From Mesostigma viride (Eukaryota > Streptophyta > Mesostigmatophyceae > Mesostigmatales > Mesostigmataceae): a stretch of DNA of 62,000 nt. Shown here one piece after another: positions 10,023-19,049 of this stretch. Within the stretch, counting starts at the first letter, position 1. The number at the start of each line of letters is the position of its first letter. Made by a program: the position numbers and the translations under genes. Location of the stretch: assembly GCA_009746045.1 (NCBI GenBank), contig RPFO01000199.1, positions 953,898-1,015,897 of the forward strand, read 5' to 3'. The notes beneath the pieces were generated by a model that was not told the DNA's origin, made no database searches, and saw nothing but the letters and a program-made list of their open reading frames with translations.

Positions 10023-11301
10023 GTGCAGGCGGCAGCCTTTGCATTAGCGGACATGTCGAATGATCCAGGGGAGCGGTCCCCCATGAGCTCGGCGGATACG
10101 GGATCCTATCCCTCCGACTCGGAGGAGTCATTCCGGTCGGGAGGGACACTGTATTCGACGGAGTCGTTGCCGGCGGTAGTCGAAGAATTTTTGCGGACCC
10201 ATTGCGATTTGGCAACGGTAACCGAGAATCTGTCCTTATCGCAGAAGAGCATTGCCGTACGATTACACCGCATGAGGGTTGCTGACCAGCACAGGCCTGA
10301 TGAGCCGGCATGGTTCGGCCAAGATATGGAGCCCGGAATTAATCCTCGGGTGCATTGTTGACCTACTCGGCCCCCTGGAACGCGCGAGGGTCAGCGTAAT
10401 GAGCAAAGAAGTGCGTTTGATAGTGCAGCAGCACAAGTGGCAGATCAAGACCGGTATTCATTGGAGGGAGGCGGAGCATTTGGAGGAAGAGTACGGCCCT
10501 ATTGACGACATCGCAGCACCAACGCGCATGCTCATCACTGGCACCTTATTCGATCCCACCCGGGCTAATCCCATCAGGAATAACAGCATCACGTTGGAGC
10601 TGTCTGCATCCACCCTGGAGGCATACGGCACCACATTTCGCAAGCTCATGTCGGATGTGAAGTCGCGTCTGCGCCGGCAGCCTCCCACCTGCCTGGGGAA
10701 CTTGTTCTCGCTTCGCGACATTCCCGCAGACCTGGGCAGTCAGTGGAGCATGGAATACGTTGCCCAGTGGCGGCAACATGAAGACGAAAGGCGCGGCCAC
10801 GACCTGCTGCCCCCAGAGGAAATGGAGAGGCAGCTCGTGGCAGAGTGGAACCACGTATGGCAGTCGCCGATCATGTGGGGTCTGTACAGCATTGTGGTCT
10901 TCACCAGCTGCCAGGCTTGGGGAGAGGGGTGGGAGTCCGCGGGGCATACTAGGGACTATTGGGATCGTGCAGGGTGGGCAACTTTGCTGGAGTCCATGCC
11001 TACACTTGATCCCGTGGTTCTCGCCGGCGCCGTCTTGTTGACGCACCCAGCGGCTACCAACGTCCTTAAAGAGCGGTTGCAGGAGCCCTGCACGTTGCGG
11101 CTGCTGCGTGGAAGAGGGTCGCACCTGGTTGAGGAGGCACGGACAACGTGCATGCGCGACGGCAATCGATTTGGGCGGTCTACCCAGAACACGTATGGGC
11201 AGGCAGGACGCTTTCTGGGCGAGTGTGGCCGGTGGCTCTACACTATCAGTCGGAGTGCCGTCCCGACCCTCATGGGCGTGAAAGTGGTTACTCGTATCTA
11301 G
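10023..11301 (+). CDS. Unassigned host protein in two overlapping frames
   Basis: Frame one (10023-10361) encodes a serine-rich acidic N-terminus ending in a short helical segment. Frame two (about 10279-11301) continues with WSPELILGCIVDLLGPLERARVSVMS and about 300 further residues rich in Trp and Leu. The overlap near 10300-10360 suggests one gene broken by an indel, or an unrecognised splice, rather than two genes. The segment after WSPEL weakly resembles an F-box (W-pro-glu-leu, then Leu-rich, then a conserved Ser), but I would not assign that without a profile search. No other family was recognised. It ends about 120 bp before a LINE 3' tail. Confidence 0.4.
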
Positions 11302-11419
11302 AACACCAGTCTTTGTGGATGCGTTTCAGTCAGCTGTGATCGAGTTGCTGGTGGTTGTTACCTGTGGGACATTTCTTGTGGGGGGAGACTTGGTCCATAT
11401 CTCAGGCTTGTCTTACATG

Positions 11420-11645
11420 TGCAATCCCGCGGGAGGCACGCTAGATAGCTCCCCCTAGGGCAGCGTGCGGCTGCCTAGATAGATGTTGTAGTTAGAATGT
11501 TGTTAGATAGATGTAGTATGTAGCCAATGTAGATAGATTAGACCGGTAGGAATGTGTGCACCCATCCATCCATCCATCGGGGTTAATGCTCCGTGACTCC
11601 CCAACGGGAGCACGAGTCTAATTAATTAATTAATTATATTCAGTC
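11420..11645 (+). mobile_element. LINE family B 3' tail, 5'-truncated
   Basis: From GTGCAATCCCGCGGGAGGCACGC this follows the 3' untranslated region of the LINE copy at 39626-40287 almost base for base, including CAGCGTGCGGCTG, GACCGGTAGGAATGT, a short ATCC run, GGGGTTAATGCTCCGTGACTCCCC and AATT repeats. It lies about 160 bp outside the viral left terminal repeat. Confidence 0.9.
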
Positions 11646-11805
11646 ATCAGTCATCATTCCATCATCATTCCGTCATCACAATTAGCATAATTCCGTCATC
11701 GCGACTCGGAAAATGCACCATGGTATTCTGCTGGCATCTGTCACCATCCCATAATGCTGCCATCTGTCACCAATGCACAACGAGGGGGTTGGGGGTTGAG
11801 TTGAT

Positions 11806-12208
11806 GTCGACAAATTGCACGTTCTTACTCTTAAGAATAATACGCCCAATTTGTCGACACACTCGCTCGATGGCTGACGCGTGGTTGCTGCCAGGGGTTG
11901 AGAGGGTGTCGACAAATTGCACGTTCTTACTCTTAAAGAATACTACGCCCAATTTGTCGACACACCCAATGACTGACGCGTGGTTGCTGTCAGGGGTTGA
12001 GAGGGTGTCGACAAATTGCACGTTCTTACTCTTAAAGAATACTACGCCCAATTTGTCGACACACCCAATGACTGACGCGTGGTTGCTGTCAGGGGTTGAG
12101 TGGATGTCGACAAATTGCACGTTATTACTCTAAAAAGAATACTACGCCCAATTTGTCGACACCCTCGATGACTGACGCGTGGTCGCTGCCAGGGGTTGAG
12201 CGGAAATT
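11806..12208. repeat. Left terminal array, 4 palindromic units
   Basis: Units lie at 11806-11858, 11908-11961, 12007-12060 and 12106-12160. Each starts GTCGACAAATTG, ends with its reverse complement CAATTTGTCGAC, and has an asymmetric core of about 30 nt. Spacers of about 45 nt contain GACTGACGCGTGGTTGCTG and GGGGTTGAG. The period is about 98-100 bp. Orientation is opposite to the right array. Confidence 0.95.
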
Positions 12209-12228
12209 CGTTTTATTAAAGATACTAT

Positions 12229-15200
12229 TTACTTATCGCCCCCGGAAAGAAACTGGGCGATTTCATCCATGGAAAGACCAGATAGGGAGCCGAGAGAAAA
12301 ATCCCTCTCATCGCCCCACCACGATGGCCTGTATCGATCAAGAAAAGAATGCATTTCCACCTTCGAAATTTCCAAGTAACCACCGCAGCGGTTGTTGCGC
12401 TTTGCTACCTTCGCAGAAATTCCCAGAGTTGGGCTAACCAATCTGTTAATAAGCCCGCTGCATTGAGCGAACGACAGGCTACCAGCATCGCCTGCTCTCC
12501 TCTGGTATCCAAAAATTGCGCGCATGAACCAGGCCTTGTCGGCAATTTCCCTATCAATTTTGTTTCCTAAGGCTAACGTCTCCTCGCGAGACAACTTCAT
12601 TGCGAGATTGGACGGATCAGCCGTCGTGATGAAGTCGATGATGGGCGTGCCTTCTAGTAGCTTGAGGGTAATAGCCAGAGACTGTGCGAGCCCAAAACGG
12701 GAGTACGTCTTCAGATCAAATAGCGACTCCGACTTTTGCAGGATCAACAGGTTGTCTCTGAAATGTTCCTTGGTTCCAAGCCCAGTTATTTTTGAGTATT
12801 GCCGGATGCCAGCATATGCCTTTCTACCCATCTCCTTGTCCAGGATTCGAGGAAGATCGTCGTCGAAACGGTCGAGTGGTATCATGTAGGACCGATGAGC
12901 CAGCTCGTACACCGTCTTGAGGCGCACTTCGTACGGTGTAAGCGGCACAGGTCCGCCGATTCTCCCCTCGAGATCCTTGTACGCTTCCTCGCTCAGAAGC
13001 ACCACCTCCCTGTCCTTGTCTGGATCTTCTAGTACCGGAAGCGGAGGGGCGTCGATGTCCCCCAACTCCTCCACTGCCGACACCTCCACGCCGTAGTCCT
13101 CCGTCAGTATCTTGATGAGGTTTCCCTTGTAGTGGGACCGGGATACCGCTAGATCCTGCTGGTTTCTGCAGAAGAGGCGGAACTTGGGGCAGTCTCTGTC
13201 GTAGATGCGCGACTTGTCTGCTGCCCAGTCACACACCACGTCTGCGTTGTCAAAAAGTAGCTGGATGAGCGCGGTGTCTCCTGAGATCATGTTCTCGACG
13301 ATCGTGTTGTAGTCCGTCGGAGGCCTGTCCAGAATCGAAGTAGTGTCTCGGTAGAAGATGACCATCTCTCCCTTGACTAGATGGCGAACCCTAAAAATTT
13401 GCTGGAGGGTTGTCGTGTAGCTCGCGTAGTTATCCCCGTTGACGAACATCCCCACCATGCTGTCGAATGTGTGCTCGGTGTAGGAGACTCCAACCGTGAT
13501 CGTTGGGCTGAAAATCAGAAAGTCAAGGTCAGCCCACGCAGCATTCGCACCAACCTCCAGATCCTCTTTGCTTGTCAGGCTAGTGTAAAGGCGACCATTC
13601 TTTTTCTGCTCCGTGATTTTTTTTAATGCCTCGTACGCCATGGCGGCCTCTTTTTTTCCAGACATTGGGCAGAAGATCCTCTCCCCCGCCTCTATCCTCC
13701 TCTGACACTCAGTAACAAACCTGTCCACGCAGACCTTTCGCCAGTTCTTTTCTGAGGTCACGTCCACCCATCGCAGAATCCTGTTGGTCGGGCGCCTGAA
13801 GGTGTTGCAATCAACCTCCATAGTGTCCTCCGCGCGATAGGCCGCTATGAACTCGTATACCTTTCGAGTAACGGTAGCGTCTAATGCAATGACGACCTTG
13901 GACGTCTCAATGAGCCTGATGAACTTCCTCAACACCTCGCGCTTGTAATCCACGTGGCGCTGTGAAATGGCGGTTAGGGTGTTATATATTTCGTCAAGGA
14001 TGAGGAGATCGAACGGTTGGTCCGTGACGCGCAAGATGCTGTTAAGAACGACCAGCACCCTGTCATCAGACATCATCCCCTTCGGACCGCTCAGGTAGTG
14101 ACGAAAATTCGGGTCACTGGACAAGAGATGGAACGCGTTGTCCTCCCACACAATCGTCCTCCCACCCTCGCCCAGAGACTTGTAGTTGCGATCCTCCTCC
14201 TTGGACAGGCTGATGTTAGCCACCATGCAGCACACGCGAATACCTGGATCCCTCCTCACCGCCTCGTTGACGAGTTCACGAATCCTCTCAGATTTACCTG
14301 TTCCGCAGTTTGACTGGACGAGGATGGTGCTCTTGTGCGGGCCTCCAAATAGCGCATCCCAGCTGAAAGGCTTGATTTTCTCGGACGAGTACGTGTGGGT
14401 GAACGGGACTTGGTCAGAGTCCAATCGCTTCAAGACAGGAGGTGCAATCTCCAGCTTCCGGTCGTTAGCAGACTTCCTGTAGCAGTCGTAGAACACCTGC
14501 CCACTCGGGTACTGGAGTGTGAATGGGCCGTTCTTCTCGTGGACCTTGCGGCAGATGAGGCAGACGTGGTTGTCGTTTTGCTGGTATTTCACCCTGATGA
14601 GCTTCACGTCCGGCGACATCTCGATGAAACCACACTCGAGATAGTCACACTCGGGGGCCACCTTTTCCATCGCAGCAAGTGATGCCGAGATGTCGATGTC
14701 GTTTCCAGCAGCCTTCACCGTGCATCCGCGACGTCCGCGAACCCCTCTCCTTTTCAGCGATGCTGCCCAGTCTGGGGGCGCGCTCACCACCACCCCTCCA
14801 GCGACGTCGTCAGGCGAGTAGATGTTGATCAGATGGTCGAAGAAATCACTCGAGGAACCGTCGCATGTGCGCAGAATTCCTAGCGGGTCGGTGTCTCCGA
14901 ATTTGTGCATCCCAACGCAGCGGAAAAGACTGTCTCTCCTGTAGACAGCCTCATCGATCACCGTGTCCATTTCGCCAAAGAAATCAGATGGGTGGCGGCA
15001 TATTTCGTCGAATTGCTCTTGGCCGTTCACCTTGAATTTTAGCAGCTCGTGTGCGTCCTCGTGAACAGGAGAGGAGCTGTCGAACGAAGCGCGCTTGATG
15101 AAGTCGGTGAGACCGCTGTACCAGTACACCCTCGCGTCCAGGTCGGCTAGCACAAGCCCTCGCACGACGATGTGGAAAGACGACTTAAAAAAATCCTTCT

Positions 15201-15717
15201 TCATGCGTGAGGCTGTGCTGACCTCGTATCGAAAACCGTCGATAGAGATTTTCAATACGTCGCGGCAGTAAGCGTCGTGGACGTTGCGAAAGTGGGTTGG
15301 GTAATCAATGCCCGTTAGCCGCTCGTCGTTAGGGTCGACTTTATCATCGATGTCGACGTACGCCCAAGAGGGGTCGTCTGGTTGAATGATTTCATCGAGC
15401 GTTCGGCGAACGGGGTGAGCAGCACATTCTGCGTAGATTCGCTGAAAGTCCGCAAGGTTGCTGTAGTGTGCATACTCGTTGGCGTCTTTCGTGTTGATAC
15501 CACGCGCACATATGAAGCGATGGCCGACGGCGGCTCCAGCAATCTTCGTGGCATCCTTCTTGTATCGCCATGGCGTGATGGGCGTGTTCATTTGCTCGTT
15601 GGGTGGTGGTGGGAGTTGAGCAAGCCATGGGATATCCGAGTCCTTTATACTCCCACGGGATTTCGACAAGCTTCTAGAAGGTTCGACCGTGATGACGCGA
15701 CACAGTACGGACGACAT
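12229..15717 (-). CDS. PLV primase / UL9-type helicase (1162 aa)
   Basis: Predicted replication protein. The N-terminal part carries archaeo-eukaryotic primase (AEP) signatures: the acidic motif YVDID (residues 120-124), SSFHIV (179-184) and a basic segment FRCVGMHKF (265-273). A cysteine-containing stretch follows (CLIC at 386-389, DC at 411-412), possibly a zinc site. A superfamily 2 helicase comes next: Walker A SNCGTGKS (469-476), Walker B LLILDEIYN (571-579) and a motif VI-like QQIFRVR further on. This helicase resembles the herpesvirus UL9 origin-binding-protein group more than the SF3 helicases of many viruses. The ATG at 15717 follows an ATATTATAC box about 5 nt upstream. It is the largest intact gene of the element and would initiate or drive genome replication. 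The AEP assignment is from motifs only. Confidence 0.85.
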   Translation of the reverse strand: MSSVLCRVITVEPSRSLSKSRGSIKDSDIPWLAQLPPPPNEQMNTPITPWRYKKDATKIAGAAVGHRFICARGINTKDANEYAHYSNLADFQRIYAECAAHPVRRTLDEIIQPDDPSWAYVDIDDKVDPNDERLTGIDYPTHFRNVHDAYCRDVLKISIDGFRYEVSTASRMKKDFFKSSFHIVVRGLVLADLDARVYWYSGLTDFIKRASFDSSSPVHEDAHELLKFKVNGQEQFDEICRHPSDFFGEMDTVIDEAVYRRDSLFRCVGMHKFGDTDPLGILRTCDGSSSDFFDHLINIYSPDDVAGGVVVSAPPDWAASLKRRGVRGRRGCTVKAAGNDIDISASLAAMEKVAPECDYLECGFIEMSPDVKLIRVKYQQNDNHVCLICRKVHEKNGPFTLQYPSGQVFYDCYRKSANDRKLEIAPPVLKRLDSDQVPFTHTYSSEKIKPFSWDALFGGPHKSTILVQSNCGTGKSERIRELVNEAVRRDPGIRVCCMVANISLSKEEDRNYKSLGEGGRTIVWEDNAFHLLSSDPNFRHYLSGPKGMMSDDRVLVVLNSILRVTDQPFDLLILDEIYNTLTAISQRHVDYKREVLRKFIRLIETSKVVIALDATVTRKVYEFIAAYRAEDTMEVDCNTFRRPTNRILRWVDVTSEKNWRKVCVDRFVTECQRRIEAGERIFCPMSGKKEAAMAYEALKKITEQKKNGRLYTSLTSKEDLEVGANAAWADLDFLIFSPTITVGVSYTEHTFDSMVGMFVNGDNYASYTTTLQQIFRVRHLVKGEMVIFYRDTTSILDRPPTDYNTIVENMISGDTALIQLLFDNADVVCDWAADKSRIYDRDCPKFRLFCRNQQDLAVSRSHYKGNLIKILTEDYGVEVSAVEELGDIDAPPLPVLEDPDKDREVVLLSEEAYKDLEGRIGGPVPLTPYEVRLKTVYELAHRSYMIPLDRFDDDLPRILDKEMGRKAYAGIRQYSKITGLGTKEHFRDNLLILQKSESLFDLKTYSRFGLAQSLAITLKLLEGTPIIDFITTADPSNLAMKLSREETLALGNKIDREIADKAWFMRAIFGYQRRAGDAGSLSFAQCSGLINRLVSPTLGISAKVAKRNNRCGGYLEISKVEMHSFLDRYRPSWWGDERDFSLGSLSGLSMDEIAQFLSGGDK

Positions 15718-15954
15718 GATGTATAATATTCGTTCAGAAAAAAAAATCTGACCTGATAAATTAAAATTTCTGTTTGGACCAAAACTACCAAAACGTTAAA
15801 TTTGGAAACTGTCATAAAACATTAAAACATCGACCCTTGAGTGAAATTTTCGTGTGGAATTTTATTATCGATTTATTTTATGCTGTTTGGTTATTTTTTC
15901 TGTTGTGGTCCAAGACACCAGTGATAACTGCCTCCCACGGGAAAATCTAGGCAG
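15718..15954. other. AT-rich intergenic region
   Basis: No ORF. Holds the TATA-like element for the helicase gene (near 15722-15732) and the 3' flank of the recombinase gene. Confidence 0.6.
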
Positions 15955-17223
15955 TTACTGGTTCTTCCTTGGCCTCAACCGACGGCCGCTAGTCTCGCCG
16001 GCTGTCGACGGAGATTCCTCCGCCTTCCGCTCGTACACGACTGCTGTCATGATGTCGTGCCCCATCAGGTCAGCCCCCCACTTTCGCTTCTTCCAGGGGG
16101 CCCCTTTGAGGAAACGCGTGATGTACGCCTGCCTTGTGGCGACGATTCCGTGGTAGATGCGATTGTACTTCGCCGCAAAGGAACCGTGATCCATGGGTTT
16201 GCCGGGCTCTTTTGGGTCCTCGAACACGTAAGCTTGGTGAGATCGTGCCTGCAACGCGTTAATCAGCTTCGAGTATCCATCTGGGATCTTGTAGTTGTAG
16301 GTGCCGTAAGTCTTGGCCGTCTTGAAATCGCTGATGATCATGCGGTGTTCGCCAACGATGTACCCGTTCTCGTGATTTTTGAGCTCGTCAACAGACTGAA
16401 CGATCCGCATCTTGTAGTGGTCATACCTGGTCGGTGGCAACTTCTCGCCAGACAGGTAAATAAGACCCATCAAAGCGGAATCGGACTTCGGATCCTTCTC
16501 GTACTCAGCTTTGGCGATCTTCTGGAGCTGCCCATAGGTGTACTTCAGCGACTCGTTATCAGCTCTCTCGAACCTCCGGTCCAGGTCCCCGACCTTCAGC
16601 GCGGTGACCTGGGCAGTGTACGCTTGCGTCACTTGACTTGGGAGTCTCTTCTCTGCGGGCATCATGCGATCCACCCCGTTGATGACGCCGAGCAAGTTTT
16701 TTTCGTTCTCTCTCCACGAATCTTCTTTCGAGTGCTTGGTCTTGCGTCTAGGTTCCGAGATCTCGTGGACGACACGTAGAACTCGATCAACGTCAGCGAG
16801 GCAGTCGACAGACTCGTCATGCGCGCATCCCATTTTGTCGAGAAAAACTCGCAGCCTGCCGATGTATCCCTTCGCAGTCTTGCGAGTTGCTCCTCGCGTC
16901 TTTGCTGACGTGCCAGGCTCGTGGTGCTCAGGTCGTGCTTCCGCTGCGGCGTCGGCCTCGTTAAATGTCCAATATCGTCCGCTGCCAGTGTGGGACGGTC
17001 GATCCTCGTTGGCGACTGGTGTCGGTGACGGTGGCGACCTTGCGGTAAGGCCGATTTTGTCCGCGCACTCTGGGTGGCTGGAGATCCATCTATCGCTTGG
17101 ATTCCAGACGCCCTTCTTCACTTTCGACTTCGCGCTAATGCAGTTTGTCTGGTCTCTCGCGATCGACCGCCTCTTCGCCTGTGCTCGGCGCCACTGCTCG
17201 CGCCTCTCCTTTTGGTCCGTCAT
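15955..17223 (-). CDS. PLV tyrosine recombinase (integrase)
   Basis: Catalyses site-specific integration and excision by a covalent phosphotyrosine intermediate (family knowledge). Using the ATG at 17223 (422 aa), the catalytic set is visible: Arg266 in PPTRYDHYK, Lys in SDFKTAK (301/304), Arg364 in VATRQAYIT, His389 in LMGHDIMTAVVYER and nucleophile Tyr397. The N-terminal 80 residues are basic, and a SAM-like core-binding region follows (about 100-210). The frame is open upstream to 17466, but I prefer 17223 because GGGTATAAAAGG lies about 35 nt upstream. That TATA box sits inside the overlapping small ORF 17135-17581. All catalytic positions appear intact, so it may be active. PLVs and virophages commonly use this recombinase class, while Polintons use RVE integrases. 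Confidence 0.88.
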   Translation of the reverse strand: MTDQKERREQWRRAQAKRRSIARDQTNCISAKSKVKKGVWNPSDRWISSHPECADKIGLTARSPPSPTPVANEDRPSHTGSGRYWTFNEADAAAEARPEHHEPGTSAKTRGATRKTAKGYIGRLRVFLDKMGCAHDESVDCLADVDRVLRVVHEISEPRRKTKHSKEDSWRENEKNLLGVINGVDRMMPAEKRLPSQVTQAYTAQVTALKVGDLDRRFERADNESLKYTYGQLQKIAKAEYEKDPKSDSALMGLIYLSGEKLPPTRYDHYKMRIVQSVDELKNHENGYIVGEHRMIISDFKTAKTYGTYNYKIPDGYSKLINALQARSHQAYVFEDPKEPGKPMDHGSFAAKYNRIYHGIVATRQAYITRFLKGAPWKKRKWGADLMGHDIMTAVVYERKAEESPSTAGETSGRRLRPRKNQ

Positions 17224-17581
17224 CTGATGAATGAAGCAGAGAAATTTTTTTCGACGGCCTTTTATACCCGACGGGGTGGATCCTAGGCCGTCCTCGAGGC
17301 CTTTTCGGTTCGTGTCGTTTTTCTGTTTTCGAGGGAGATCGGCCACGTGGACGCCTCCGCGACCCGACAAGTCCCAAAAACATGAGACGTGTCTCGGGTC
17401 GTAGTTTGTGACACGTCGACGGGATGACGTCATTGAAGCCAGCTTCTCGAAGAACTCGTTCGACACGTTCTAGAGTCTTCTGTCCGAGACGCGAGCCTGA
17501 ACAATATCGAAGCAGCGCCTGAGTGTCTAGGACGTACTCCTTCTCGGCGCCAGTGTATCGCTTCTTGGACGGAGAATCCAT
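17135..17581 (-). CDS. Small basic PLV protein with AT-hook-like motif
   Basis: 148 codons. The ATG lies one nucleotide after the stop codon of the ATPase gene, and a TATATATAG element overlaps that stop. The protein is basic, with an AT-hook-like core KRPRGRPRIHP near residues 92-102, so DNA binding is plausible. Its 3' end overlaps the recombinase gene by about 89 nt and contains that gene's TATA box. No enzyme motif is visible. It could be a regulator or excision-type cofactor of the recombinase, which is only an inference from position. An alternative is that the region is non-coding and the recombinase begins further upstream at 17466. Confidence 0.55.
   Translation of the reverse strand: MDSPSKKRYTGAEKEYVLDTQALLRYCSGSRLGQKTLERVERVLREAGFNDVIPSTCHKLRPETRLMFLGLVGSRRRPRGRSPSKTEKRHEPKRPRGRPRIHPVGYKRPSKKISLLHSSDDGPKGEARAVAPSTGEEAVDRERPDKLH
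17257..17267 (-). promoter_or_regulatory. TATA box for the recombinase gene
   Basis: On the minus strand GGGTATAAAAGG lies about 35 nt upstream of the ATG at 17223. It decides the choice of start. Confidence 0.55.
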
Positions 17582-17582
17582 A

Positions 17583-18482
17583 CTATATATAAGTGGAAGA
17601 GAAAATTATTTTATTGACAGGAAAATATTGAAGTTCTTGCGAAACACCTTTTGGGTCGCGCTGGTCAAAATCGATCGCGAAAAAGCTGTGAGGATCGTCC
17701 TTGACGGCGTGATCCCACAATGCGATGAATTCGTCTGGGTTTATGGCCCCGGCGCTTTCCTCGGCAATCTGGCGTGCTGCTCGGTGGTCCTTGGTCCGAA
17801 ACAGAGCGAGAAAAGATATATTGGCGCGAACTGCTCTCGGGACTCCACCGCTTGTGTATGCTTGTGTGAGGAAAACCATGCTCGTGAGGAAGTGTCGATG
17901 CTTGAACGAGAATGCTGCGACTGCGTTTTTGCTAGAGCTCTGGTACAAAGCACTCCCTTGCATGTCGTCTATAATGATGAGCGAACTAGGAGGGCCGTGC
18001 TCGAATCTCGTCACAGGTTTCTCCCAGTTCATAGCATCAAGACGAAGGTACATGGAGAGATCCATGAGCTCTTCGTTTTTCTTTCCGTGGACGTATTCAC
18101 GCTGGAAAGTTTCCCACACTTTGAGATCATCCTTGTACTTTTCATATTCGTGAAGATCCGCCTTGATGTGGTCCACCATCTCCTCGAATGCCTGGTTTGA
18201 GTAGACTTCCATCGTCATCACGGGCTCTGGGAGCTCTTTGTATTTCGGTTCGGTGTGGGCGGACCCACTAATGAGGTAAAGCTTGTCGAATGAATTGTGT
18301 GAAAAGTAGGACTTTGCCATGTTCACCGCTGCAGTTGTTTTGCCAGAACGCCTCGCCCCACAAAAATTGGCGAGAAAGTGTAGACTGGGCATGTTAGGCG
18401 GCCCGGGTCGTACTGGAGCATACCTCTGTTTGATGTCCTTGTTATCCAATGAAGGAATTCGTCGCTCTACTATGACGGCCAT
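17583..18482 (-). CDS. PLV A32-type genome-packaging ATPase
   Basis: FtsK/HerA-superfamily ATPase expected to pump viral DNA into capsids. Walker A is CGARRSGKTT (residues 41-50), Walker B LIIIDDMQG (168-176), and the following FLTQAY (204-209) matches the sensor region of poxvirus A32 relatives. At 299 aa the length fits the family. An upstream in-frame Met at 31 is an alternative start, but the first ATG lies against an AT-rich ATTATAA element. It lies between the coiled-coil protein and the AT-hook ORF, in the same orientation as the recombinase and helicase. No lesion is seen. This is one of the hallmark genes supporting the viral call. Confidence 0.92.
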   Translation of the reverse strand: MAVIVERRIPSLDNKDIKQRYAPVRPGPPNMPSLHFLANFCGARRSGKTTAAVNMAKSYFSHNSFDKLYLISGSAHTEPKYKELPEPVMTMEVYSNQAFEEMVDHIKADLHEYEKYKDDLKVWETFQREYVHGKKNEELMDLSMYLRLDAMNWEKPVTRFEHGPPSSLIIIDDMQGSALYQSSSKNAVAAFSFKHRHFLTSMVFLTQAYTSGGVPRAVRANISFLALFRTKDHRAARQIAEESAGAINPDEFIALWDHAVKDDPHSFFAIDFDQRDPKGVSQELQYFPVNKIIFSSTYI

Positions 18483-18500
18483 TTATAATCAAAAGACATA

Positions 18501-19022
18501 TTATTCATCCAGAGAAGCAAGAAGAGACGCGCGAATAGCGGCCATCCGCATCTCGTACGGCGTCATCGGTGGAGGCGGGGGAGGCGGGGGTAGTTGCCTG
18601 GTTTTAATAGGAGGTGGCGGCGAATCTGGCTCGGGCTCTTTTGGTTTTCTGCCTCGTCTAGGTTTTGGCGTGTCGGCAGGCGTGGATGCTACCGATTCTT
18701 CGGCGAGTAGACGTTCGATACGCGAGCGATTGCGCGCTTCCTGGAGCTCAAGCTCAACGAGCCGCTGTCGCTGCAACTCTAGCTCTTTTTGCAGGACCTT
18801 GCGTTTTGTGATCTCAGCTTCTCTCTCCTCCGCTCGTTTTTTATCCCTCTCTGCCTTTGCGCGCTGCTGATATACCCTCATTTTGTCGCGGAGTGCTTTT
18901 TTCTGCTCGACTGAAAGGGGCTGCCCCTTTTTGATGGATTTCACCAGATCAACCTCTTCGTGTGCCTCGGAGAAAGTCTCGTCCCTGCAGCTCGTGGGGG
19001 TCTCGGAAGCTTCAGAAGCCAT
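18501..19022 (-). CDS. PLV coiled-coil, proline-rich protein
   Basis: 173 aa. An acidic N-terminus leads into a highly charged Lys/Glu/Arg-rich helix (residues about 35-105) with heptad-like spacing, then a basic AT-hook-like PRRGRKPKEP, a proline run (PPPPPPPP) and a short C-terminal helix. I do not recognise a family. It is the first gene left of the divergent promoter, 18 nt upstream of the ATPase gene in the transcription direction, so it may be co-expressed with it. A structural or DNA-associated role is possible but not shown. Confidence 0.7.
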   Translation of the reverse strand: MASEASETPTSCRDETFSEAHEEVDLVKSIKKGQPLSVEQKKALRDKMRVYQQRAKAERDKKRAEEREAEITKRKVLQKELELQRQRLVELELQEARNRSRIERLLAEESVASTPADTPKPRRGRKPKEPEPDSPPPPIKTRQLPPPPPPPPMTPYEMRMAAIRASLLASLDE

Positions 19023-19049
19023 TATTCTTATCTGTTAGATAATTATATA
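19023..19049. promoter_or_regulatory. Divergent viral promoter
   Basis: Only 27 bp separate the ATGs of the coiled-coil gene (minus) and the fibre-like gene (plus). The interval contains the near-palindrome TATCTGTTAGATA followed by ATTATATA. TAGATA plus a nearby TATA also precedes the major capsid gene (27167) and the ORF at 28431, so this looks like a viral promoter element. Confidence 0.6.

Noticed and set aside
11806-12208. CRISPR array
   Set aside because: Regular spacing, but spacers are nearly identical between units, the units are long palindromes, no cas genes exist, and the context is eukaryotic and viral.
15955-17466. Recombinase start at 17466
   Set aside because: The upstream extension is poorly protein-like, and a TATAAAAG box points to the ATG at 17223.
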